Part shown: piece after piece, positions 33,942-45,005 of the stretch
How positions within the stretch are numbered: the stretch's first letter is position 1
Layout: each line of letters opens with the position of its first letter
Source: Ciona savignyi
Lineage: Eukaryota > Chordata > Ascidiacea > Phlebobranchia > Cionidae
Direction of reading: 5' to 3'
DNA length: 64,000 nt
Assembly (NCBI GenBank): GCA_000149265.1
Contig: CH002627.1
Location: 439,144 to 503,143 of the forward strand
Translations under genes and position numbers: made by a program
Notes under the pieces: model-generated
Databases searched by the model: none
What the model was told of the DNA's origin: nothing
The model's input: the letters and a program-made list of their open reading frames with translations, nothing else

Positions 33942-35250
33942 ATGAAACTCGTTCGTGTGTTTCTTGTTGCGTGTTGCTTAAACATTGCTATATCAGGTAA
34001 CCATTTTAAAATGAAATTGTTTTGTCACTCGTAAACCCCGTAACATTCCAGAGCTTCCAACCTTACAGAAGGGAAGCACGGAGTTGAATCTCGTGTCGGA
34101 TTCTCCAAAGAAAAATGCATTCGTCCCATACAAGTTATGTTTGAATTCGGTACCATTTTTTGTCAACGCAACAGTTAGAACCCAAGATCCAACTCTCCCA
34201 CACGAATTTAACTTAACAGTGATTGGAATTTTTTCCCACGGGTTTAACGTTGAACTAGAACGAATAGACCAGTCTACAGGCTGGCAAGAGGATTTGTTTG
34301 TGGATTGGCTGTTTTACTCAGGTTAGTGAAGTTTCATTATCTAAGAGAATCAATTATGTGATAAGTTTAAATATTGTGCACAAAACAACTCAAACAACCC
34401 ACAATCCACATGTATCCCACAGCCTGCGCTATTTACCTAAACTCATACAACCAATACCTGTCTTATGATTTATTTATTATATGCTTCAAAAAAACTTTTA
34501 AAGAAGCCAATATAATAACAAATCCTAAGAAATATGTACGATAGTATAATCGTAACACAAGTCCACATTCATTACAGGTGGAAATGGTATTTTACTAAAT
34601 GGAAAATACGTGTGGATGCCTGACCCAATCACGCCTCAAACCCAGACTCTAGCTCAAGCTATAGCAACATGCACAACATTAGATGCATTTTTACCTGACA
34701 TCATGGATAAGACAACGTATGACACAGTTTATAACTACTTCGTGACCAGTACATATGAAAATGGATCCTTTGCAGATATTTGGCTTGCGATGACCTTCAA
34801 CTTAACGGTTGGTGTAAACATTTTATTTATATACAAGCGAAATTTAAGGATGCTTAAAATCAAAGTAAATAGTAGATATGTATGGCTTTGCTTAAAGAAT
34901 ATCAAAAAAATCAAAATTACATTAAACATTTTATACTTTGATAAAGGACGCTACACTACTGTTTATATGTCTGACTATTGGTGAATATACATTTCGCAAA
35001 ACTTTAATATTATTTAAGTTGTAAAATCACTTTATGTTATCATTTTCTGCAGAGTATGACACGAATCTCCAGTTTTGGACAACCAGCTTATTCCGGTGAC
35101 TGGCACCCCCATTTCCCGAAGACAAACCCAACTTACACCGCGATGCTGTTGCAAGTCAAGTACTCTCCCAAAAACACATGGTTCGGACTTTGGAATTATC
35201 CCCCCAACGCAACGCGTTTTACATACAACCTCTGCGTAAAGTCCCTATAA
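33942..35250 (+). CDS. Secreted lectin B, recent paralog of lectin A
   Basis: Exons 33942-33996, 34052-34321, 34578-34807 and 35053-35250 have the same lengths (55, 270, 230, 198), splice sites and phases as lectin A, giving 250 residues. Signal peptide MKLVRVFLVACCLNIAISG; H-type-like domain intact with GFNVELERIDQSTGWQEDL; CTLD-like part intact in frame. Exon 3 differs from A in a tight cluster: A has AKASCLTLGASLLD, B has AIATCTTLDAFLPD, all replacements, including a Gly-to-Asp and a Leu-to-Pro change in the most conserved helix. Elsewhere differences are mostly silent. The AATAAA used by A is AATGGA here; another AATAAA lies at 35400-35405. Either B has gained a different specificity or it is starting to decay. 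Confidence 0.83.
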
Positions 35251-36554
35251 ATTACCTACCGTGCAACCCCCCGCAGTGCAATATTTCACGTTTTGATTTG
35301 CATTTTTATTCCGAGAATGGAGTTCTTATAGATTACGTATAAAAATATCAACTCCCTAAACCATCTTGTATTAATTCCAATATTTTTGCGTGTTTAATTA
35401 ATAAAGTTTAATTAATGGTAATTTTTTTGAGTTGAGTAGGACACCGGCCCTCAATTTTAGATCATTTGTAAGCGCTGACCAAATAATGTTTGTAGTTTAA
35501 GTAAAACTAGAAAGTGTAAACCACAAGTATATTTTTACCCAACTGTTAAACCCATTATTGATTTAAATTTATTAAGAGACAAAAGTCAATCTGTGACCAA
35601 CTCAAGTCACGAACAAAGGATATTATTGACGATTTATTCCAAAATACTGCGTGGTTCGATCGTTTGAAACCATCAAATCCGCAACAATTCATTTGTTTTC
35701 TTCTTTGTGGCGAAGACACAATGGAGGTTAAATTCTTTCGTTGGCAGATGTACTGCATGGCAACGGCAACAAAAAATGCTCAAGATCGAGCTTTGAGGTC
35801 TTATAGGGAGCAAGCAAGCTTCAAACCTATTCAGGGATTTCGATTATTTGCAAATATTTGCCACATTTCTATGACAATGCCACAAATGTACGTTTAATTA
35901 CTTGCTTTGCACAATGGACGAAATTCTTTTTTTAAATGGCCTTGCTTCCCTTTACACATCGTGATCTGTAATTGAATTATGTTGGTGTCATAAACGAATT
36001 TGGAAAAATACAACATCGGAGCTTAGATTTCATCTAGAAACTGAATATCATGTTTCTTACATTCGTTCCGATTAATTGTGTCTGTAGTGTTCGAATGTGG
36101 TTTTAGATATACGTGACTTTTTTGTTAAGTTTTATCCGGTTGTCTAAAATACCGTTTTTATTTTCTATTTTTGAACAAATCCCCATTAACAAACAAAACT
36201 TGTTTACCTTGTTTAGTTAAAAAATGTATACTCTCATTAGAGTCATGTATGTTTAGGCTGTGCTATATAACACAGTGGAGTGTTTTTGATATCCGTGTTC
36301 AGTTAAAAATAAAATAAATATTGTATTAGTATGTTGTACGCTATAATTAGGGCTGCACCGATATCTCAATAATCGCGACACTATACTCGGCTACGATACT
36401 AATAAACAGGGTGTTGAACCGTAACTGAACCGAAACCTGTAAACCGGTCTGAGAAATTTATTTCTCATACCCGGTACTGAATTCGAACAACCTAATGTGA
36501 ACTATAGTGAAATCGAGCGGGAGTTAAACCCATTAAATAATGTTTAAATGAATC

Positions 36555-36740
36555 TGAACCAAACTAGAAGGAACGTGTGAATCATACACAACACACTTCA
36601 ATAGCTCCGGTAACCCGACGGTGGGTGCGAGGTGATCTGACGATTGCCCGTGTGATAACCCCCTTGGTTTTCCCATTCACGGGGATAGGATAGGATATTC
36701 ATTTTTACATGAATATTCTATCCTATCGTATCCTACATAG
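36555..36740 (+). mobile_element. SINE 3' fragment with ATCCT tail
   Basis: The 3' half of the SINE (GAACGTGTGAATCATACACAAC, CTCCGGTAACCCGACGGTGG, TTCCCATTCACGGGGAT), running into GGATAGGATATTC and ATATTCTATCCTATCG. A reduced tail is at the matching place in unit A (26104-26150). Confidence 0.8.
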
Positions 36741-37187
36741 TATCACTTTTAATTTTGTAGGCAAGTTTACATTTTTATTATGTACATCAGTCAGAATGTA
36801 CATAATAGTATTCTACTTTAACTATTTGGTTAGTATTATTGGTAACAAAGACGATTGTTTTTATATTTGTGGGGTAAATAATCGCCATGCTATTGCGCAA
36901 CTCATTTCCAATTAATAATAATGTGTGGTTAACTGCAAATTGTTAGGCGTGATGTGTTCAGTTTTACAGCAGGTATTTTTGTGGTATTCAGTCAAACATC
37001 AAGTAGACCAGAAATAAAACAGTTGGGACTACCGCATGTTTTATACGTATGTTCTTACAGTGAAGATACATTATTAAGGCAAATTCTGTTCAAATGGGAA
37101 GAAATAAACTAAGCGAAGTTAAAAAGTTCTTTAAGTTTAATTTTTGTAAAAACTCGTCCGCATTTCAAGTGCTGGGATGTAGCACAA

Positions 37188-39234
37188 TATTGTCACTCTT
37201 TCAATCCTTAACGACAAATAAAAAGGAACCATGCTGAATGTACCATGCCAGACATATTTAGAACAAAATTGTATTAACTTGGCGTCAGCAGTTAAACAGT
37301 TCGTCAGACATACCGTGGAAATCTCCAACTTTAAGTAATGCATGTTTGGAGTTAGTAACAGTTAACCGCAGACCATTTAATTAAACTATTAGAAGATTCG
37401 GTTAATTGCTGGATCGGATGCAAAAGAATCAAATTTTTCCTAAAACATAAGAGACAAAGTTTTTGTCTCAGCAAGCAAAATTAAGGGTGAAATTAGTCAG
37501 ATATACAGTATTACGACCGACAACTGAGCCAATATGGTCAAAACTTTACATTTTCTGGCGAGGATGAATCATGCTTTTCAAATACCTGAGCTAGCAATGA
37601 GCCGAGCGTTGATCTTCCGGATGACACCGATGATCTCCAATTTGATAACAATGGTTGCAGCTATCAAAATTTACATTGAAATGATAATTTGTGCTTGTTT
37701 GTTTGCCGAACCTGTTTTCATTTAACAACCTATGATACTCGAAATACGCATGCTGTGTAAAAAACTACTTAACTAGAATTCACAAAACCTTAAGCAATAT
37801 TAACGAAACAACGTTTATCGGCATCTGGCGAACTTTACATGGTCTGTTGTCCTATTTCTTCAGTATGTATAAAGCGTGGTTAGGTTTTACATATTAGTTG
37901 GTAAGTTTATTGCAATAATTAAAAAATGGGGTTTCTTTTACTTGCAAGCCTTATTTTAAAACTACTAGTTTTGTAGTCATCAAGAAACTAGTTTTATAGT
38001 CATCAAGAATGTCATTGCAATCCGTTGAAGACGTTTAACTTTTATTTTGTTAACTCCCAATGTTTATTTACGATTATCGCGATACGTTACCCGTTATTAT
38101 CAATATTTGTTTAATATCGTTACAGCACTATAGTTATATTCACCGAAAAAGTAAATTTTAATTTCGCGAGTAAAGATTATTCCCAAGTGTTTAATTGCAA
38201 TACATCAAGGTTATGTTAGCTATACCAAATATAAAAGTTCCCTTTCAATTTTATACTTCCTTTTAGATTATTTCGGATTACAAGACACCCGTGACATGCG
38301 TTTAATAAAAATATGTTTCCAAAAATTTAAGTTGTTTTCCCTAAGTAGGCTAATTATAAAAATGAGCACCTGTTTGACAAATCTCGTAAGTAAACTAATA
38401 TCTACCAGAATTAATAAAAAAACGATAAATTGTGTTGGGCGCTATTATTTTTAGAAAGCAAAATGATGAAAAACAAGTTTTTCTCAAGTATAAGAAAGTT
38501 CCACTAGGAAAAACCCAAATCTGACTTAACATATCGATAAGATAGGGTTAACGAAGCCATTGCATTGTCTGTGTATAATTAACACGTTCCTTTAATTTAG
38601 TAGAACCCATTAATCTGCTAGGTTCAGGCAATGTCCGTTAAGTTCCTTGCCCAAGGACACAGCCGACTAGTTAGCGACCAGTATTTTACCTACAACCCTT
38701 GAGCTGAAATGCGACGCACTAAACCACCAGACTAACCCCTCGCACTCGATGTCGTGTTATCTTCCATATCTAAAAAACCTTTGGTGATTTGAAAAATCCC
38801 TCCAGACGATTTCGAACCGACAAGACAGCCCTGTCATGCCTTTGATAAAAATAAACCGACTGAATATCGGGTATTTCCATTGTCGAGTAAACAAAGGGAC
38901 ACCTTTTGACATATTTAAACAGTGGACTAACATTATACACAATTAATTTAATATGTGATAACAAGATTGGTCGCTAATATTCCCACTAAATAAAATGCTG
39001 GAACTATCAATTAAAATAATAGTAAGCAGGGAATTCCCTCGCGTACAACGCCAAATTTTTTATTTTGCAATATCTAGGGCCTAGGCCATGTTGTCTACCA
39101 TATCTAAAGGGGAATTTTGATTTAAACCATACCTTTCAGCCAATTTTCCAGTTTTTCCTAATATTTTAACGATTGTTATGTAGTAAAAAATAAAACTAAG
39201 CGTTAAGAAATAAATAAGAATAACATTAATTATA
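37188..39234. other. Spacer between lectin units B and C; no gene
   Basis: No supported coding sequence. The 63-codon ORF at 37534-37725 and the overlapping minus-strand ORFs at 38757-38964 have no recognisable domain, and no paralogous copy was found to test them. It contains a minus-strand SINE at 38570-38745. Unit C homology starts near 39235. Confidence 0.55.
38570..38745 (-). mobile_element. SINE fragment, minus strand
   Basis: Reads on the minus strand from a tRNA-like head (GGGGTTAGTCTGGTGGTTTA, GGGTTGTAGG) through CTGTGTCCTTGGGCAAGG and CATTGCCTGAACCTAGCAG to AACGTGTTAATTATACAC. The 3' tail is lost. Confidence 0.82.
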
Positions 39235-41866
39235 TTTAGCCGTTTACAGTTATCCTTGTGAAAGTACTTTACAAATTTTAACACGCTACTCTTAAATATA
39301 ATTTGATTATTACATTCCCTAACATATTAAACGTTAAATTTAAACGATCATAAACTTAATATATTTGTGCATATAAAAGAGGTAAAACCCAAATTTAAAA
39401 ATATTAAGATAGAAATTTAGAATACTAACTAAAAAGATACGTACGCCCCTTACCTATCTTTAACCGTTTTCCGGAAAGTCCACCCAAATTCAATTCCACT
39501 GAAACTAGTGATCAGTCTTATTTACCCTCCATTTAAAATGGAGGGACATAGCCAATCTAGTTGAATCTTTTAAAGGTGTTAGCTATTATGATTCAGAACT
39601 AAAGTTGTAACTTTTTAGTATTTTACACACATGGCGGGATATACCCGACGCACCCAAAAATATAAGCATGATGCCATTTTAAGAATTTACGGTTCTAATT
39701 ATTCTTTAACAGCTGATTTTATGGGACTGGTAAGTATTATTCATTTAAAATTAAATTAAAAATTGCATATTTATACCACTAAAAAAGTAAAAACGGAGTC
39801 GACATTCTCCAAGCTACCACGCTAAATCTATTAAATTAGAATATGCAAACGTTGATACAATACATCATTACCAAATAAAAAAGAAAAGTTAAAGAGTTAA
39901 AACCATCACAAAACGATGATGGATTTCAGTGAACAAAATGTAATGTTGTAACTCTAATAATATTCACCTATCCCTGACGAAAGAATGTCTAGCGTGGTCC
40001 TATTCATCCTAATATTAAAAATAACTCTTGTTACAAATAATCGAATTCAATTTGTCTCAGTTTAAATTCATTATGATCGGTTCCGCTTGAGCAGTTTGCT
40101 ATAAACCGATTGTTCTGGATCATTGCCCCAATCTTTTCACTCGCCTATTAAAAAACGAAAATAAAATAAGAAAAATAATGTTTAAGAAAATTTAGAGCAT
40201 TTTCTATATATTCAATGAGTCGACACGGTGAAATAAAGATTCTTGTTTTTTAATACAATTTCACGTCAATCAAGACAATTATTTAACGTCTTAACATGAC
40301 TTGTTTAATTTTATGATACAAAATATATTGCAGTTTTGCGGATGACGATATGCGCACCTCCACAACATTTCGGCGAACTGATTGGATTAAAGAAAGTGTA
40401 TTTATATTAACAGTTGAGTGCAGCAGGCTGCATTTTGCAAGCTAAACTCAGAGTCCTTTAATATTTACGTACATTATATAACTTGTTTTATTGAAACAGC
40501 TAGAAGATTCTCAAGCAACGTCTTTGGAAGCTTTGCTTTTATAAAAATGGTCAGCTAAACGAGAATCCCGGCGCAAAGCTTTAAACCGTACAAACATTGG
40601 TGAATCACCAACAGTGTGATCACTCATATAAATACAATGACCAAAAGGTATGAATGACATTTTAGACTGCGTAAAAACGCAATTTTGGAATTTTACCTTT
40701 AGCTGCAAAACGTCAAACTGCATGAAAATTGTTGGGCGATCACACGATTTTCAAAAGGACAATATGATTTTTAAAAGATAATATCAAATAACAATGTTGT
40801 GAAAAAAACTTGAAGACATTCGCGAAGATATTGATGTAGTTAAGAGTTATTTGCGATAACAAACACAATGTCATAAACATCGATGTAAGCATCTTTAGTA
40901 GTGTAGAAATTGTCTCTTTGTAATGTTTTATTTATTGCAAGGAAGGTAGATTAAACAGAAAGATTGTTTTGTGACCCAGCATGACTTAGCCGTGCTTTTA
41001 GAAGTCTACGAAACCCAAACAAACGACTGCAACGTGCCATAATATGCAGGTTGACATCCACCGAATTTCCGCAAACATTGAAAGCGGTTACTTGTCTTTA
41101 TTTGAACCGTCAAGGTAGTTCTTGTTCAGAATAGCAGTTTAAAGGATTGCTGTTAACACTTATAAAGCAATCAGGCTTTATTCAAATTTTTGTCCACCTA
41201 TATATTATAGTACTGGTTTTTATGCACAATAATGCAAGTATTTGTCAATCCAGTGTTTAGATATTGCAGAAAGAAAAATAAGTTAATGTTAGCTTAATGT
41301 TGTATTTCAGTACACAAGTATTAGGTTGTAAAAAAATAAAACTAGAAAGAATCAACCACTTTTACATCACCACTATATTCGTTTACATCACCACTAAGTC
41401 AAGTTTAACGATCCTTCCCCTTCAGGTTGCTTAATCCCACCTGGTTTATTTATTGCAATCGCTTGCGTATTTCCGAAATTCATTGCAAATCTGTTGCGTA
41501 TTTGATCGATAACTGAGTAAGTGCAGAAGCGAAATTAATAGATTACCCTGACAAAGTAAAAAATCTCAAAAAATAGAAAGGTTTGTTCATTATTTTCTAA
41601 TGCGAATTGGTGAAACTCGTTTTATCACATATGTCATTGTTTTTGAATTTATTTTTAATGGTTTACTAAGAAATTACTCCGGAAACCATTTTACGAACCA
41701 AGTTAAATCACTGTAGTTTTCTATCATGTGCAGTCGTGTTGTGTGCGTATGCGCTCTGTGGGTAACACAAAAATAATCGACGAACCCCAAATCTTGATTG
41801 TAAACATTTCAACATATTTTGTTTTGCAGATTAGCTGAAATATTTACCTACTTTTTAAAGATAATC
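39235..41866 (+). repeat. Upstream half of lectin unit C
   Basis: Diverged copy of 21735-24141, with many small indels and a region near 39370-39770 not matched in A. It includes a CCCTCCATTTAAAATGGAGGG hairpin at about 39525-39545, related to the hairpin heads at 15089 and 62983. No gene. Confidence 0.75.
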
Positions 41867-43466
41867 ATGAAACTCGTGGGTGTGCTTGTCGTTGTGTGTT
41901 GCTTAAACATTGCTGTATCAGGTAAACATTTTAAAATGAAATTGTTTTGTCACTCGTAAACCCCGTAGCATTCCAGAACTCTCCGAAGAAAAATGCATTC
42001 GTCCCATACAAGTTATGTTTGAATTCGGTACCATTTTTTGTCAACGCAACAGTAAGAACCCAAGATCCAACTCTCCCACACGAACTTAACTTAACTGTGA
42101 TTGAATTTTTTCCCACGGGTTTAACGTTGAACTAGAACGAACAGACCAGTCTGCAGGCTGGCAAGAGCATTTGTTTGTGGATTGGCTGTTTTACTTAAGT
42201 TAGTGAACTTTCATTATCTATTCTAAGAGAATCAATTATGTGATAAGTTTAATATTGTGCACAAAACAATTCAAACAACACACAATCCACATGTAACCTG
42301 TAGCAGCGCTCTGCTTTTGACGGATTTTACCAGGCTAAAACAAGGGGTAGCATAGGTGAAGTATTTTATTAGGTATTTACGCAAGGTGCAGCCAGGAAGA
42401 GCGCTGTACACAGGGCATAGCTTAAGTAGATATATAGGTAAAGGTATGAGAGAGCAGCTAGTCCAAGGGAGAACAAACCAAAATGTTCTCTGATAATATG
42501 AAATTATATTCAGTTTATATTAACACACATAACAGGAAACACATGTTTGTACACGAGGTCGGACGGCGTAAAACAGAACTCGCGGGAAAACAATTCATCG
42601 ACTGGACTGTCAAAAACAGGAAATTAATCGCGACTTCACATGCACAAAATATGGTCACATGGCATGGCGACCTAATTGTTAAAATATATAGAAATACAAT
42701 TATAAACGTGTGGGATTCCTACAAATGCGCTATTTACCTAAACTCATACAACCAATACCTGTTTAATGATTTATTTATTTTGTGCTTCAGAAAGAACTTT
42801 TAAAGAAGACCTTATAATAACAAATCCTAAGAAATATGTGCGATAGTATAATCGTAACGCAAGTCCACATTCATTACAGGTGGAAATGGTATTTTACTAA
42901 ATGGAAAATACGTGTGGATGCCTGACCCAATCACGCCTCAAACCCAGACTCTAGCTCAAGCTAAAGCAACATGCTTAACATTAGGTGCATCTTTACTTGA
43001 CATCATGGGTAAGACAACGTATGACACAATTTATAACTACTTCGTGACCAGTACATATGGAAATGGTTCGCTTTTTAGATATTTGGCTTGCGATTACCTT
43101 CAACTTAACGGTTGGTGTAAACATTTTATTTATATACAAGCGAAATTTAAGATGCTTAAAATCAAAGTAAATAGTAGATATGAATGGCTTTCTTAAAGAA
43201 TATCAAAACAAAAATGGTACATTATACATTTTATACTTCACTTGTCATCATATGTCATCATTTTCTGCAGAGTATGACACGAATCTCCAGTTTTGGACAA
43301 CCAGCTTATTCCGGTGACTGGCACCCCCATTTCCCGAAGACAAATCCAACTCACACCGCGATGCTGTTGTTAGTTAAGTACTCTCCCCAAAACACATGGT
43401 TCGGCTTTGGAATTATCCCCCTAACGCAACACGTTTTACATACAACCTCTGCGTAAAGTCCCTCTA
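41867..43466 (+). pseudogene. Lectin copy C, all domain exons disrupted
   Basis: Exon 1 (41867-41921) is intact (MKLVGVLVVVCCLNIAVS). Exon 2 starts at 41975 after a CCAG acceptor but lacks about 46 bp at its 5' end, has a further 1-bp loss in the T-run before the GF.VEL segment, and its donor is changed to CTTAAGTTAGT. Exon 3 (42880-43110) is 231 bp instead of 230, so it is frameshifted after NGS. Exon 4 (43271-43466) has lost bases near TTCGGCTTTGG. An unrelated insertion (about 42300-42712) lies between exons 2 and 3. Each domain exon carries its own break, so this copy is dead. Its exon 3 is closer to A than B is in the clustered hot spot, which polarises those changes as derived in B. Confidence 0.9.
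42300..42712. mobile_element. Insertion in copy C, possible solo LTR
   Basis: Relative to units A and B there is an extra block of about 413 bp bounded by TGTAGCAGCGCTC and GGATTCCTACA, i.e. TGTAG...CTACA ends as in LTRs. No clear flanking duplication was found. The 106-codon ORF at 42483-42803 runs out of the block into lectin intron and is not considered a gene. Confidence 0.45.
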
Positions 43467-44032
43467 AATTACCTACCGTGCAACCCAGTACGATATTCCA
43501 CAGTTTGATTTGCATTTTTAATCCAAGAATAGAGTTCATAAGTATATTTTTACCTCTGTTATACCCATTATTAGTTTAAATTTATTAAGAGACACAAGTC
43601 AATCTGTGACAAACTCAAGTCACGAACAAAGGACATTATTGACGCGATTTATTCCAAAATACTGTGTGGTTCGATCGTTTGAAACCATCAAATCCGCAGT
43701 TGAACAGTTCATTTGTTTTCTTCTCTGTGACGAAGACGCAATGGCGGTTAAATTCATGCGTTGGCAGATGTACTGGCAACGGCAACAAAAAGAATGCTCA
43801 AGATCGAGCCTTTGAGGTCTGACAGGAAGCAAGCAAGCTTCAAACCTTTTCCACATTTCTATGACAGTACATCTGCCAACGACTATATCCTTTCTTTTTT
43901 TGCTATTATTGCTTAATTCTCTCCCCATTTGATATTTGACCTCGTAGAAGTTGGACGGTTGGGTAGCGTAGCTTTATGATACATGTACATTAAAAGTATG
44001 ATAATAACTTTACAAAAAAACAAACAATGTTG
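43467..44032. other. 3' flank of copy C; no gene
   Basis: 43555-43870 matches 35560-35870 downstream of lectin B. Short ORFs on either strand (such as 43606-43815 and its antisense) are frame-broken between the two copies, so I do not call a gene. The outer transposon starts at 44037. Confidence 0.6.
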
Positions 44033-44036
44033 TTAA

Positions 44037-44640
44037 AGGGGAACTGAAGTCGATTTTAAGAATATCTTAATAAATGGAAAAAAATACGCTGATTTCAAAA
44101 ATCAAATCAGTTTCTTCCAATATTTTTTTGTTAAAGAGGTATGAGCAAATATGCATTTCATTTTATGTTAGGGGATTTCCCGTATTACGTCATGACGTTG
44201 TTGAGATTTCGTGCCTGTATACAATCATGTGCCAGTTTAGAGGTGAATTAGTAACAGAAGCGCATGCAGGAGCGTTTTATTTTCGTTTTTTTATGGAGAC
44301 TTAGCATAACACTTGTCATATAGCCTTACTGAACCAATGTACATGGTGACAGCTTACTTTAAGCGCGGTCATTAAGGCCTGCACGGTCCTGGACCTAAGC
44401 TGAATGCTGAGGTATACATGTCTCGTATTTAAATGACTTTTGAATAATAAGTCTTAGCAATTTATATAATAAATTATAAAAGTGAAGACAGAACAAGAAA
44501 ACTAGAACAGAATGCATTAAACTGTAACTGCCAGCAATTTATAGAAATAAACCAGCCATCAAGCAAAGGCTAGACTATGCGGTGGGAAAAGCCTATTTCT
44601 TTCATGGTTTACCTTGGCTGTTTGTATAATGTTTTGCTGT
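44037..44640 (+). repeat. Left long terminal inverted repeat
   Basis: Complementary to 49852-50432 over almost its whole length, with scattered mismatches. Landmarks are AAGAATATCTTAATAAATGG, GCACGGTCCTGGACCTAAGC and ACTATGCGGTGGGAA. Small ORFs inside it (for example 44074-44304) are not preserved on the other side. Confidence 0.9.
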
Positions 44641-44768
44641 TGTGTATGTGGTTCATTTAATGTCTGCTGTTATTGACTGAGTATTAGCCTACTGGTTGAG
44701 AATACCACTTATTGCATAAACCAGTTAATCCACAGTAGCCTATGTGTAGTCCGACAATAAGTACACAG

Positions 44769-44981
44769 TGTCGTAATTTCAGTCGAACACCTTACGCACG
44801 CCCGTGTTGGCAATAATTATTTATCCGCGGCTTCTGCATGTTCGACCTCTGTTACTTATTTTGTGGCACATTTACTTTACGGTTTAGTGGGAGTTGACTG
44901 TTCTTATATTGTTAATATATTGCCTTTTCTTTTGTTTTAGAATTACAGTCAATTAAACCTTAATAAATAAGGATTACGACA
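44769..44981 (+). repeat. Gypsy 5' LTR
   Basis: 213 bp. It contains AATTACAGTCAATTAAACC at 44941-44959, followed by AATAAA within TTAATAAATAAGG, so this stretch probably lies at or near the R region. Confidence 0.95.
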
Positions 44982-44982
44982 A

Positions 44983-44997
44983 TTTAATTGACTGTAA
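44983..44997 (+). promoter_or_regulatory. Putative self-priming primer-binding site
   Basis: TTTAATTGACTGTAA starts one base after the LTR and is perfectly complementary over 15 nt to 44943-44957 inside the LTR. No TGG-type tRNA-complementary site is visible. Tf1 and sushi-type elements of the Ty3/Gypsy group prime reverse transcription with the 5' end of their own transcript in this way. Whether the transcript starts near 44943 is inferred. Confidence 0.6.
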
Positions 44998-45005
44998 ATT
45001 TTTAA

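Larger units (their letters stand above)
31985..37187 (+). repeat. Lectin duplication unit B
   Basis: Nearly identical to 22185-31424 once the BEL insertion is removed, and more distantly related to 39890-43900. It includes the whole lectin B gene and about 2 kb on each side. The junctions show no obvious transposon ends. Sequence at 35560-35900 is shared with C but missing from A. Confidence 0.9.

Noticed and set aside
37534-37725. 63-codon plus-strand ORF in the B-C spacer
   Set aside because: No domain, no splice context, no paralog to support it.
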